Assembly (NCBI RefSeq): GCF_035825295.1
Contig: NZ_JAYMGI010000002.1
Coordinates: 7,392,001-7,456,000 of the forward strand
DNA: 64,000 nt
Reading direction: 5' to 3'
Source of the DNA: Actinacidiphila sp. DG2A-62
Lineage (GTDB): Bacteria; Actinomycetota; Actinomycetes; Streptomycetales; Streptomycetaceae
Below, one piece after another: positions 33,076 to 41,572 of the stretch. The notes below the pieces were generated by a model. The model saw nothing but the letters and a program-made list of their open reading frames with translations. It made no database searches and had not been told where the DNA came from. Every line of letters starts with the position of its first letter. Position 1 is the first letter of the stretch. Made by a program: the position numbers and the translations under genes.

Positions 33076-34212
33076 ATGAACAAGCACTCCGCCCTCCTGG
33101 CGGCGGCCCTGGCCGCGGCGCTCGGCGCGGGCGCGGCCCTGCCGGCGGCAGCCGCGACCACCGGTGCGCGGGCCGCCGCCGCCCCCGCGGCCACGGCCAC
33201 CGCCCTGCGGCTGATGCCGCTGGGCGACTCGATCACCTGGGGCTACGCCAGCCCGTCCGGGAACGGCTACCGGGGCTACCTCTACAACGACCTCGCGGCG
33301 GAGGGCCACGCGCAGGACTTCGTCGGCTCGCTGCGCGGCGGCACCATGTCCGACCCGGACAACGAGGGCCACTCCGGCTGGCGCATCGACCAGATAGCCG
33401 GCATCGCCGACTCCGTCCTGGCCGCCTACCAGCCCAACGTGGTCACGCTGGAGATCGGCACCAACGACCTGAACGGCAACTACCAGGTCTCCACCGCCCC
33501 CGACCGGCTCAGGTCGCTCATCGACCAGATCACCCGGGACGTCCCCGCCACGACCGTCCTGGTGGGCACCGTCATCGTCTCCACCAGCGGCACCGAGGAG
33601 GCCGTCCGGCCGGGGTTCAACGCCGCGCTGCCCGCGATCGTGCAGGGCGAGCAGGCCGCGGGCAAGCACGTGAGCCTGGTGGACATGAGCGCGGTGACGA
33701 CCGCGGACCTGGCCGACCAGCTGCATCCCAACGACAACGGCTACCGCAAGATGGCGGACGCCTTCAACGCCGCGGTGCAGGCCGCGGACGCGGCGGGCTG
33801 GATCAGACCGCCGGGCTCCGCCGCGGCCGGGCAGGTGCGCTCCGGCATCGCGGGCAAGTGCCTCGACGTCAACGGCGGCGACAGCGCCGACGGGACGCCC
33901 GCGGACATCTGGACCTGCAACGGCTCGGCCGGACAGACGTGGTCCGCGAGGACCGACGGCACCCTGCGGGCGCTGGGCAAGTGCCTGGACGCCACCGGCC
34001 GCGGCACGGCCGACGGCACCAAGATCGAGCTGTGGGACTGCAACGGCGGGACGAACCAGCAGTGGCAGGCCTACAACGGCGGATACCGCAACCCGGTGTC
34101 CGGGCGCTGCCTGGACGACCCCAACCTGTCCGCCACCGACGGCACCCAGCTGGTCCTGTGGGACTGCAACGGCGGCGCCAACCAGCAGTGGACGGCGCTG
34201 CCGGTGTCCTGA
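33076..34212 (+). CDS. Secreted SGNH/GDSL esterase with CBM13/ricin module
   Basis: The 378-aa protein has an Ala-rich signal peptide and an SGNH hydrolase domain (about 44-240). Block I is LMPLGDSITWGY with Ser52, block II-like GHSGWRIDQI, block III EIGTNDLNG with the oxyanion Asn, and block V ADQLHPNDNGYRKMADAF with the catalytic Asp and His. A ricin beta-trefoil follows (about 250-378) with GKCLDVN, KCLDATG, RCLDDPN and repeated DCNGG(T/A)NQQW. ATG 33076 follows GAGGA. Likely an acetyl- or arabinogalactan/xylan esterase that de-acylates the substrate for the glycosidases beside it. Confidence 0.9.
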   Translation: MNKHSALLAAALAAALGAGAALPAAAATTGARAAAAPAATATALRLMPLGDSITWGYASPSGNGYRGYLYNDLAAEGHAQDFVGSLRGGTMSDPDNEGHSGWRIDQIAGIADSVLAAYQPNVVTLEIGTNDLNGNYQVSTAPDRLRSLIDQITRDVPATTVLVGTVIVSTSGTEEAVRPGFNAALPAIVQGEQAAGKHVSLVDMSAVTTADLADQLHPNDNGYRKMADAFNAAVQAADAAGWIRPPGSAAAGQVRSGIAGKCLDVNGGDSADGTPADIWTCNGSAGQTWSARTDGTLRALGKCLDATGRGTADGTKIELWDCNGGTNQQWQAYNGGYRNPVSGRCLDDPNLSATDGTQLVLWDCNGGANQQWTALPVS

Positions 34213-34276
34213 GCACCGGAGAACGAGCCCCGTCCCCGCCCCCGCCCACGAGGCCAGGAGCAGCCGCCCACCCTGG

Positions 34277-34288
34277 GTGAGCGCTAAC
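34277..34288. promoter_or_regulatory. GTGAGCGCTAAC operator upstream of the GH54-GH59-GH29 operon
   Basis: Identical to the copy at 32986. It lies 149 nt upstream of the first gene of the three-gene glycosidase operon. Confidence 0.65.
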
Positions 34289-34436
34289 AGCGGCCGCTCC
34301 GAACCCCTGTGATCCCCGTGATTCCCGTGATCCCGCGCGGGCCGCCGGCGCGCCCGCCGCCCCCGCACGCACATCCCCCCGAACGGCCACGCCCCGCGTC
34401 GTCTTCCCCCCACACACACATCCGGAGAACTGGACC

Positions 34437-35987
34437 ATGCAGCCTTCACCCGTTCCACCTCCCACCACGGCGGCGAGGAAACGCCGCTCACCGGCGGCGG
34501 GCCGGCGCCGCTTCCCGGCGACAGCCGCCGCCTGTGTGACGGCGCTGCTCGCCACGCTGCTGGCGACCGCGCTGACGTGGTCGGCGCCGGCGTCGGCGGC
34601 GGCCGCACCGCTGGTGAGCACGGCCTCGGGACGCTGTCTGGACGTCAAGGGCAACGTCGACACACCCGGCAGCACCCTGGAGATCTGGGACTGCAACGGC
34701 CAGGCCAACCAGGCGTTCGACCTCACCTCGGCGGGTGAGCTGCGGACGCTGGGCGGCACCCGCTGCGTGGACGCCTCGGGCGGCCGGACCGCACCGGGGA
34801 CGCCGGTGATCATCTGGACCTGCAACGGCCAGGCCAACCAGCAGTGGCGGCACAACGCCGACGGCACCGTCACCGGCGTGCAGTCCGGGCTGTGCCTGGA
34901 CGTCGACGGCGCGGCCACCGCCGCCGGCACCGCCGTCGTCCTGTGGACCTGCAACGGCCAGAGCAACCAGAAGTGGAGCACGGCGTCGACGACGACGCCG
35001 CCCACCACCCCGCCGGCCGGCGGCTCGCACTCCTGCGACATCTACGCCGCGGGCGGCACGCCGTGCGTGGCCGCGCACAGCACGGTCCGGGCGCTCTACA
35101 GCTCCTACGGCGGCAGCCTCTACCAGGTCAGGCGCTCATCGGACAACACCACCAGGGACATCGGGGTGCTGACGGCGGGCGGCTACGCCGACGCCGCCGC
35201 GCAGGACGCGTTCTGCGCGGGGACCTCGTGCGTGATCACGGTGGTCTACGACCAGTCCGGCCACGGCAACGACCTGTGGTACCAGGGCTCGGCCCAGGTG
35301 CCCGGGTCGAGCCAGAGCAGCCCCGCGAAGGCGACCTCGGAGTCGCTGACGGCCGGCGGGACGAAGGCGTACTCGCTGTACATCAACCCCGGCAACAGCT
35401 ACTGGCGGGACGGCCACCTGACGGGCGTGCCCACCGGCAGCGCCCCCGAGGGCGCGTACATGGTCACCAGCGGCACCCACGTCAACAGCGGCTGCTGCTT
35501 CGACTACGGCAACAGCGAGACCGACCGCAAGGCCGACGCGGCCGGAGCCATGGACGCGATCAACTTCGGCACCGAGTGCTGGTTCGGCGGCTGCTCGGGC
35601 AGCGGCCCCTGGGTCCAGGCGGACCTGGAATGGGGCCTGTACTCCGGCGGCAGCCAGTCCTGGAACCCCGGCCAGCGCGCCTTCCCGAGCACGTTCGTCA
35701 CCGCGATGCTGAAGAACAACGGCACGTCCCGGTTCGCCCTCAAGGGCGGCGACGCGCAGTCCGGCAGCCTGACCACGCTGTGGGACGGCGCACTGCCCAG
35801 CGGCTACAGCCCGATGAAGAAGCAGGGGGCCATCGTCCTGGGCAGCGGCGGCGACTGCTGCAAGCCCGGCGGCGGCGCCAACCTCAGCGCCGGCACCTTC
35901 TACGAAGGGGCCGTCGTCGCGGGATACCCGTCCGACGCGACGGACAACGCGGTGCAGGCCGACATCGTCGCGGCCGGCTACCGCTGA
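34437..35987 (+). CDS. Secreted GH54 alpha-L-arabinofuranosidase with N-terminal CBM13/ricin module
   Basis: The 516-aa protein has a signal peptide (ATAAACVTALLATLLATALT) and then, unlike its paralogue, a ricin beta-trefoil at the N-terminal side (about 57-182: RCLDVKG, RCVDASG, LCLDVDG; NQQW, NQKW). A Thr/Pro linker leads to the GH54 catalytic domain (about 200-516) with SCDIYAAGGTPCVAAHSTVR, VVYDQSGHGNDLW, the Cys pair in GCCFDYGNSE, and GPWVQADLEWGLYSGG. ATG 34437 follows GGAGA. It is first in an operon with GH59 (83 nt apart) and GH29. The reversed module order against the 28613 gene points to module shuffling. Confidence 0.93.
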   Translation: MQPSPVPPPTTAARKRRSPAAGRRRFPATAAACVTALLATLLATALTWSAPASAAAAPLVSTASGRCLDVKGNVDTPGSTLEIWDCNGQANQAFDLTSAGELRTLGGTRCVDASGGRTAPGTPVIIWTCNGQANQQWRHNADGTVTGVQSGLCLDVDGAATAAGTAVVLWTCNGQSNQKWSTASTTTPPTTPPAGGSHSCDIYAAGGTPCVAAHSTVRALYSSYGGSLYQVRRSSDNTTRDIGVLTAGGYADAAAQDAFCAGTSCVITVVYDQSGHGNDLWYQGSAQVPGSSQSSPAKATSESLTAGGTKAYSLYINPGNSYWRDGHLTGVPTGSAPEGAYMVTSGTHVNSGCCFDYGNSETDRKADAAGAMDAINFGTECWFGGCSGSGPWVQADLEWGLYSGGSQSWNPGQRAFPSTFVTAMLKNNGTSRFALKGGDAQSGSLTTLWDGALPSGYSPMKKQGAIVLGSGGDCCKPGGGANLSAGTFYEGAVVAGYPSDATDNAVQADIVAAGYR

Positions 35988-36070
35988 CCCGACCCCGCGC
36001 CCGCGGACCCGCGCGGGCGCGCCTCTCCCGGCACCGGCAGCAGGACACCCCACCCCGAAAGGACACCACC

Positions 36071-38479
36071 GTGTCAGCACTCAGCCGGCTGTTCCGGCGA
36101 CTACGCACCTCGACGGCCGTGATCGCGGGCCTCGTCATGGCCGCCGGCGGCATCGTGGCCACCGTCGCCCAACCCGCCCAGGCCGCCACCTCCGTGACGA
36201 TCAACGGCTCGTCGGCCGGCCGCACCTTCGACGGCGTCGGCGCGATCAGCGGCGGGGGCGGCAACAGCCGCCTGCTGATCGACTACCCCGAGCCCCAGCG
36301 CGCCCAGATCCTGGACTACCTGTTCCGCCCCGGCTACGGCGCCTCGCTGCAGATCCTCAAGGCGGAGATCGGCGGCGACACCAACTCCACCTCCGGCGCC
36401 GAGCCCAGCCACGAGCACACCAGGGGCGACCTGAACTGCAACCGCGGCTACGAGTGGTGGCTGATGGAGCAGGCCAAGGCCCGCAACCCGAACATCAAGC
36501 TGTACGGGCTCGCCTGGGGCGCGCCCGGCTGGATCGGCAACGGCACCTTCTGGTCCACCGACATGATCGGCTACGTGGTCTCCTGGCTGGGGTGCGCCAA
36601 GCAGCACGGGCTGACCATCGACTACCTCGGCGGCTGGAACGAGCGCGGCTACAACATCTCCTGGTACGAGCAGTTGCGCAGCGCCCTCAACAGCAACGGC
36701 TACGGCTCGGTCAAGATCGTCGCGGCCGACTCCGACTGGACCGTCGCGGGCGACGTGGACTCCAACGCGGCCTTCGCCTCCGCGGTCGACATCATCGGCA
36801 CCCACTACCCCTGCGGCTACCGGTCCGCCCAGACCAGCTGCACCGTGCCGTCGTCCGCCACGTCCTCCGGCAAACAACTGTGGGCCAGCGAGAACGGCTC
36901 CGACGACTACAACGCCGGGGCGAACGCGATGGCCCGCGGCATCAACCGCGGCTACATCGACGGCCGGATGACGGCGTACATCAACTGGCCCGTGGTCGCC
37001 GCGATCACGCCGAACATCCCGTACCCCACCATGGGACTGGCGCTCACGCCGCAGCCGTGGTCCGGCTACTACGCGATCGGCAAGAGCGCCTGGGTGATGG
37101 CGCAGACCAGCCAGTTCACCGCGCCGGGCTGGCAGTACCTCGACTCCTCCAGCGGGTACATCGGCGGCAACCGCAACAACGGCAGCTACGTGTCCCTGAA
37201 GTCGACGAACAAGACGGACTACTCCACGGTCATCGAGACGATGGACGCGAGCGCCGCCCAGACGCTGAACTTCAGCGTCACCGGGGGACTGTCCACCGGG
37301 ACGGTGCACGTGTGGTCGACCGACGTCAACTCCGGCAACCCGGCGGACTACTTCGTGCACTCCGCCGACATCACCCCGTCCGGCGGCGCCTTCAGCCTCA
37401 CCGTGCAGCCCGGCCGGGTCTACACCGTCACCACCACGACCGGCCAGGGCAAGGGCACCGCGACCGGACCGGCCCGGAGCGCCATGAGCCTGCCGTACAG
37501 CGACTCCTTCGACGGCGACACCGCGGGCACCGAGGCGAAGTACCTCATGGACTGGCAGGGCGCCTTCGAGGTCGTCGCCTGCGGCGGCGGCCGCAGCGGC
37601 ATGTGCGTACGCCAGATGAGCGCGCAGGCCCCGATCACCTGGGACCCGCTGACCGACCCCCACACCATGCTCGGGGACCTCAACTGGGGCAACTATACCG
37701 TCTCCTCCGACGTGCTGCTGGAGAAGTCCGGGTACGCCGAACTGCTCGGCCGCGCCAACACGCAGAGCTACAGCGGGGCGGCGGGCCTGAACGCCTACCA
37801 CCTGCGGGTCAGCGACAGCGGCGCCTGGTCGATCCTCAGCTCCGACACCGGCGGCACGGTGACCACGCTGGCCCACGGCACCACCGCGGCGCTGGGCACC
37901 AACCGGTGGCACGCCCTGTCCCTCGCGTTCTTCGGCAGCACCATCACCGCCTCGATCGACGGCGCCGCCGTGGGGTCGGCGAGCGACTACGGCTACGCCG
38001 CCGGCCAGGTCGGCTACGCCACCAGCCAGGGCGAGACGGCGCAGTTCGACAACCTGTCCGTCACCCCCGGCCCGGGCGGCACGGGCGGCGGCACGAGCGG
38101 CCCGATCACCGGCGTCGCCTCCGGGCGGTGCGTGGACGTGCCCAACCAGTCGCAGACCAACGGCACCCAGGTCGAGCTGTGGGACTGCAACGGCGGCGGC
38201 AACCAGCAGTGGACCAGCACCGCGGCCGGCGAACTGCGGGTCTACGGCGGCTCCTGCCTGGACGCCGCGAACCAGGGCACCGGCGCCGGCACCAAGGTCG
38301 ACATCTACACCTGCAACGGCGGCGCCAACCAGAAGTGGACGTTCAACGCCGACGGCACCGTCACCGGCAATCAGTCCGGACTGTGCCTGGACGCCACCGG
38401 CAACGGAACGGGCAACGGCACCCTGCTGGAGCTGTGGACCTGCAACGGCGGCGGCAACCAGCAGTGGACGCGCGGCTGA
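36071..38479 (+). CDS. Secreted GH59 (galactocerebrosidase-like) beta-galactosidase with CBM13/ricin module
   Basis: The 802-aa enzyme starts at GTG 36071 behind AAAGGA and has a signal peptide ending near AQA/A. Residues 50-670 follow animal galactosylceramidase along their whole length: FDGVGAISGGGGNSRLL, DYPEPQRAQILDYLF, the proton donor Glu191 in GGWNERGYN, the nucleophile Glu274 in LWASENGSD, then PWSGYYAIGKSAWVMAQTSQ, FTAPGWQYL, and the C-terminal lectin-like part (DGDTAGTEAKYLMDWQGAFE, and AQFDNLSVTPG). A ricin trefoil (about 675-802) is added. In animals the family cleaves galactosylceramide; in bacteria GH59 proteins act on galactosides. In this operon a beta-galactosyl linkage of a plant arabinogalactan is the likely target, by inference. 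Confidence 0.93.
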   Translation: MSALSRLFRRLRTSTAVIAGLVMAAGGIVATVAQPAQAATSVTINGSSAGRTFDGVGAISGGGGNSRLLIDYPEPQRAQILDYLFRPGYGASLQILKAEIGGDTNSTSGAEPSHEHTRGDLNCNRGYEWWLMEQAKARNPNIKLYGLAWGAPGWIGNGTFWSTDMIGYVVSWLGCAKQHGLTIDYLGGWNERGYNISWYEQLRSALNSNGYGSVKIVAADSDWTVAGDVDSNAAFASAVDIIGTHYPCGYRSAQTSCTVPSSATSSGKQLWASENGSDDYNAGANAMARGINRGYIDGRMTAYINWPVVAAITPNIPYPTMGLALTPQPWSGYYAIGKSAWVMAQTSQFTAPGWQYLDSSSGYIGGNRNNGSYVSLKSTNKTDYSTVIETMDASAAQTLNFSVTGGLSTGTVHVWSTDVNSGNPADYFVHSADITPSGGAFSLTVQPGRVYTVTTTTGQGKGTATGPARSAMSLPYSDSFDGDTAGTEAKYLMDWQGAFEVVACGGGRSGMCVRQMSAQAPITWDPLTDPHTMLGDLNWGNYTVSSDVLLEKSGYAELLGRANTQSYSGAAGLNAYHLRVSDSGAWSILSSDTGGTVTTLAHGTTAALGTNRWHALSLAFFGSTITASIDGAAVGSASDYGYAAGQVGYATSQGETAQFDNLSVTPGPGGTGGGTSGPITGVASGRCVDVPNQSQTNGTQVELWDCNGGGNQQWTSTAAGELRVYGGSCLDAANQGTGAGTKVDIYTCNGGANQKWTFNADGTVTGNQSGLCLDATGNGTGNGTLLELWTCNGGGNQQWTRG

Positions 38480-38538
38480 CGGCCCCGGCCGGCCGCGTCC
38501 CCCTCGCAGTTTCCGTCAACCGACCTGAAAGGGCTCCC

Positions 38539-40521
38539 ATGTCCCCCTCCCCGCACCCGATCAGCCAGCGCCGGCTGCTGGCGGCGGCCGGCGCGGGCTC
38601 CGCCGTCGGCCTGCTGCGGTTCGCGCCCGGGGCCGCCGCGACCGACGGCCCCGGCAGCTACACCGCGAGCTGGTCGTCGGTGGACCAGCACCCTCCGGCC
38701 CCGGCCTGGTTTAAGGACGCCAAGTTCGGCATCTACTACCACTGGGGCGTCTTCAGCGTCCCCGCCTTCGGCAACGAGTGGTACCCGCGCAACATGTACA
38801 TCGGCGGGTCGGCCGAGAACAGCCACCACATCGCCACCTACGGCGACCCGTCGGTCTGGCCGTACCACAACTTCATCGACGGCGCCCGCGACAAGAGCGG
38901 TGCCTTCGTGCAGTTCGCCCCCAGACTGGCCTCCGCCGGCGGCGCCTTCGACCCCGACGCGTGGGCGCGGCTGTTCAAGGCGGCGGGCGCGAGATTCGCC
39001 GGCCCCGTCGCCGAGCACCACGACGGGTTCTCCCTGTGGAACAGCAGGTCCAACCCGTGGAACTCCGTGCAGCACGGCCCGAAGCTCGACCTGGTCGACC
39101 TGCACGCGCAGGCCATCCGGGGCCAGGGGCTGAAGTTCATGGCGTCGCTGCACCACGCCTACCACTTCAACGGCTACTACGACCACGTGCCGTACCAGTC
39201 GGACGCCACGCTGCGCGTCCTGTACGGGCAGCAGGGCACGGCCGCGGAGAACCAGCTCTGGTACGACAAGCTGATCGAGGTCATCGACGGCTACCAACCG
39301 GACCTGATCTGGCAGGACTTCGACCTCGGACTGGTGCAGGAGTCCTACCGGCTGCAGTTCCTGGCGTACTACTACAACAAGGCCGTCTCCTGGAACAGGG
39401 ACGTCGTCGCGACCTACAAGGACGGCCTGGACGACAAGGGCGAGGTCTTCGACTTCGAACGCGGCGGACCCTCCGGCCTCATGACGCCCTACTGGCTGAC
39501 CGACGACAGCGTCTCCTCGTCCAGCTGGTGCTACACGAACGGCATCGGCTACTACACCACGCAGGCCCTGCTGCACGCGCTGATCGACCGGACCAGCAAG
39601 GGCGGCACCATGCTGCTCAACATCGCCCCCATGGCCGACGGGACCATCCCCGCCGGTCAGCAGAACGTCCTGCGCGGGATGGGCGACTGGCTCGGCCGCT
39701 TCGGAGAGGCGATCTACGGCACCCGCGCCTGGAGCAGCTACGGCGAGGGCCCCACCGCGATGGGCGGCGGCTCGTTCAGCGGCCCCAAGGCCGGTGTCGC
39801 GCAGGACGTCCGGTTCACCCGCAGTCAGGACGACAAGGTGCTCTACGCCACCTCGCTGGGCTGGCAGGGCGGCACCATGACCATCTCGACCCTCAACTCC
39901 CGCCAGTTCGACATCAGCGGCCTGACCAGCGCCCAGCTGCTGGACGACACCGCCGGCAGCTACATCGGCCTGCCCGCGCCGACCCAGGACGCCTCCGGCC
40001 TGCACCTGGCCATGCCGTCCTCCGGCGCGCCCTTCAGCGCCCTGGCGTACACGGTCAAGCTCACCTTCTCCGGCCAGATCCCGCCGCTGGGCGGCGGCGG
40101 GACCGGCACCGGGTACGTGAAGATCGCCAACGCCACCAGCGGGCTGGTGCTCGACAGCGGCGGCAACGTCGCCTCGGGCTCCAACCTCAAGCAGTGGACC
40201 TACGACGGCAGCACCAACCTGCAGTGGCAGCTGGTGGACCTCGGCAACGGCTACCACCGCATCGTCAACCGCACCAACGGCATGGTGGCCGACAGCTGGG
40301 GCGACACCGCCAACGGCGCGCCCGCGCGGCAGACGAACTGGAACGGCGGCAACAACCAGCAGTGGTCGCTCACCGACCTCGGCAACGGCCGCTACCGGAT
40401 CGTCAACCGCGGCACCGGCACCGCTCTCGACGGCGCCGGCAGCACCGCGGCCGGCGCCACCACCGTGCTGTGGGCGCCCAACGGCAGCACCAACAACCAG
40501 TGGACCGTCACCGGCGTCTGA
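38539..40521 (+). CDS. Secreted GH29 alpha-L-fucosidase with ricin-type module
   Basis: The 660-aa protein has a twin-arginine-like leader (SQRRLLAAAGAGSAVG), so Tat export is possible. The GH29 domain (about 50-440) shows WFKDAKFGIYYHWGVFSVPA, EHHDGFSLWNS, the nucleophile Asp near residue 260 in PDLIWQDFDL, and GGTMLLNIAPMADGTIPAGQ. A beta-sandwich region with YATSLGWQGGTMTIST follows and a RICIN_B-like module (about 525-660, three WQL/W repeats: NLQWQLVDLGNGYHRIVN, NNQQWSLTDLGNGRYRIVN) ends it. ATG 38539 has AAAGGG upstream, 59 nt after the GH59 gene. It would remove terminal alpha-fucose, a decoration known on arabinogalactan proteins and xyloglucan. Confidence 0.93.
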   Translation: MSPSPHPISQRRLLAAAGAGSAVGLLRFAPGAAATDGPGSYTASWSSVDQHPPAPAWFKDAKFGIYYHWGVFSVPAFGNEWYPRNMYIGGSAENSHHIATYGDPSVWPYHNFIDGARDKSGAFVQFAPRLASAGGAFDPDAWARLFKAAGARFAGPVAEHHDGFSLWNSRSNPWNSVQHGPKLDLVDLHAQAIRGQGLKFMASLHHAYHFNGYYDHVPYQSDATLRVLYGQQGTAAENQLWYDKLIEVIDGYQPDLIWQDFDLGLVQESYRLQFLAYYYNKAVSWNRDVVATYKDGLDDKGEVFDFERGGPSGLMTPYWLTDDSVSSSSWCYTNGIGYYTTQALLHALIDRTSKGGTMLLNIAPMADGTIPAGQQNVLRGMGDWLGRFGEAIYGTRAWSSYGEGPTAMGGGSFSGPKAGVAQDVRFTRSQDDKVLYATSLGWQGGTMTISTLNSRQFDISGLTSAQLLDDTAGSYIGLPAPTQDASGLHLAMPSSGAPFSALAYTVKLTFSGQIPPLGGGGTGTGYVKIANATSGLVLDSGGNVASGSNLKQWTYDGSTNLQWQLVDLGNGYHRIVNRTNGMVADSWGDTANGAPARQTNWNGGNNQQWSLTDLGNGRYRIVNRGTGTALDGAGSTAAGATTVLWAPNGSTNNQWTVTGV

Positions 40522-40533
40522 ACCGCGCCCTGC

Positions 40534-40559
40534 GGGGGCGGTGCGGCCGCACCGCCCCC
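40534..40559. terminator. Hairpin between convergent fucosidase and MSMEG_6728-like genes
   Basis: A continuous 26-nt palindrome (arms 40534-40546 and 40547-40559) lies 12 nt after the fucosidase stop and 18 nt beyond the end of the convergent gene. Confidence 0.75.
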
Positions 40560-40576
40560 GGGGTCCCTGCCGGCCG

Positions 40577-41059
40577 CTACCTCGGCAGGGCCCAGGGGCG
40601 GTCGGTGGCCGGCCAGACGTAGGGCAGGTCCGGGGGAGTGCCGGGGAACAGCGGCCCGTAGTGGGCGGGGGCGCGGGTGAGCAGGGCGGAGCGGTGGCTG
40701 CGGTGGAACGCCGGGTCGCCCAGCCACGGCGGCAGTTCGCCGGCGGCGGCCAGCTCCGCCTGCTCGCGCGGCGGCGCCGCACCGGCCCGGTGGGCGGCGA
40801 GATCGGCGAGGAGAGTCGCGGCGCAGGTGTCGGCCCGGCCGGTGGCCGTCCACACCGCGCACACGTCGAGGCCGTACCGCACCAGCGCCTCCTCGTAACC
40901 GGCCCACATCCGCACCGCCGGGTGGTGGCGCCAGCCGTAGCCGGGGACGGTCAGGCCGCGCAGCACCTGGATGGCCTCGACCCGCTGCTTGCCCAGGCGG
41001 CGGGCGTCCAGGACGTCGGCGGAGGCGGTGAAGCCGGGGTAGGGGAGAAAGGTCTGCAC
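40577..41059 (-). CDS. MSMEG_6728-family protein (pyrimidine-dimer glycosylase-like)
   Basis: The 160-aa protein begins MQTFLPYPGFTASADVLDAR and continues RLGKQRVEAIQVLRGL, GWRHHPAVRMWAGYEEALVR and, at the C-terminal side, DPAFHRSHRSALLTRAP and YGPLFPGTPPDLPYVWP. These are the conserved blocks of MSMEG_6728-like proteins, related to T4 endonuclease V/pyrimidine dimer glycosylase proteins; the N-terminal MQTFLP(Y/H) is the position of the catalytic Thr-type N terminus in that family. A DNA repair role is possible but unproven. It is convergent to the fucosidase gene. Confidence 0.8.
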   Translation of the reverse strand: MQTFLPYPGFTASADVLDARRLGKQRVEAIQVLRGLTVPGYGWRHHPAVRMWAGYEEALVRYGLDVCAVWTATGRADTCAATLLADLAAHRAGAAPPREQAELAAAGELPPWLGDPAFHRSHRSALLTRAPAHYGPLFPGTPPDLPYVWPATDRPWALPR

Positions 41060-41199
41060 ACCCCATTACCGTCCGATCCGCGGCCCGGTCCCAGCCGCCA
41101 CGCGGGCCGGACCCGTAATGGCTCCGGCGCCGGCACGAGGGAAACCAGCGCCGCCCGCGTGGGCGGCCGCCGTCATTGTGCGAGCCGCTGTAACAGCGG

Positions 41200-41215
41200 T
41201 TAACGCGGCCGAAAC
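41200..41215 (+). promoter_or_regulatory. GlnR-like box upstream of ureA
   Basis: TTAAC-N6-GAAAC matches the half-site pair of the streptomycete GlnR box (gTnAc-n6-GaAAc). A further GTAAC lies ten bases upstream at 41190, part of the inverted repeat CCGCTG-TAA-CAGCGG (41185-41199). The box ends 47 nt before the ureA start. Urease genes are known GlnR targets in Streptomyces, which supports nitrogen control. Confidence 0.6.
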
Positions 41216-41261
41216 CGCCGCAAACTACTGTCGCCCCACCCGACCACGGTGAGGTGCGGCA

Positions 41262-41564
41262 GTGCAGTTGACCCCCCACGAGCAGGAGCGCCTGCTCATC
41301 CACGTCGCGGCCGACGTGGCCGAACGCCGCCGGGCCCGCGGCCTGCGGCTCAACCACCCCGAGGCGGTGGCCCTCATCACCGCCCACGTGCTGGAGGGCG
41401 CCCGCGACGGCCGCACCGTCGCCGAGCTGATGGCCTCCGGGCGCACCGTCCTCAGCCGCGCCGACGTCATCGACGGCATCGCGGAGATGATCCACGACGT
41501 GCAGGTGGAGGCCACCTTCCCGGACGGCACCAAGCTCGTCACCGTCCACGAGCCGATCGTCTGA
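41262..41564 (+). CDS. ureA: Urease gamma subunit
   Basis: The 100-aa product matches the family along its full length: LTPHEQERLLIHVAADVAER, GLRLNHPEAVALITAHVLEG, ARDGRTVAELM, VLSRADVIDGIAEMIHDVQV, and the C-terminal TFPDGTKLVTVHEPI. Start is a GTG at 41262. With UreB and UreC it forms the cytosolic nickel enzyme that splits urea to ammonia and carbamate. It heads the ureABCFGD operon. Confidence 0.98.
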   Translation: MQLTPHEQERLLIHVAADVAERRRARGLRLNHPEAVALITAHVLEGARDGRTVAELMASGRTVLSRADVIDGIAEMIHDVQVEATFPDGTKLVTVHEPIV

Positions 41565-41572
41565 GGGCCGCC

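Noticed and set aside
34844..36070. 409-codon upstream extension of the GH59 frame.
   Set aside because: It is the shadow frame of the GH54 gene; GTG 36071 has a ribosome site and is followed by a signal peptide.
41185..41199. CCGCTG-TAA-CAGCGG as a terminator of the MSMEG_6728-like gene.
   Set aside because: It lies upstream of that minus-strand gene and just before ureA, so a regulatory role is more likely than termination.
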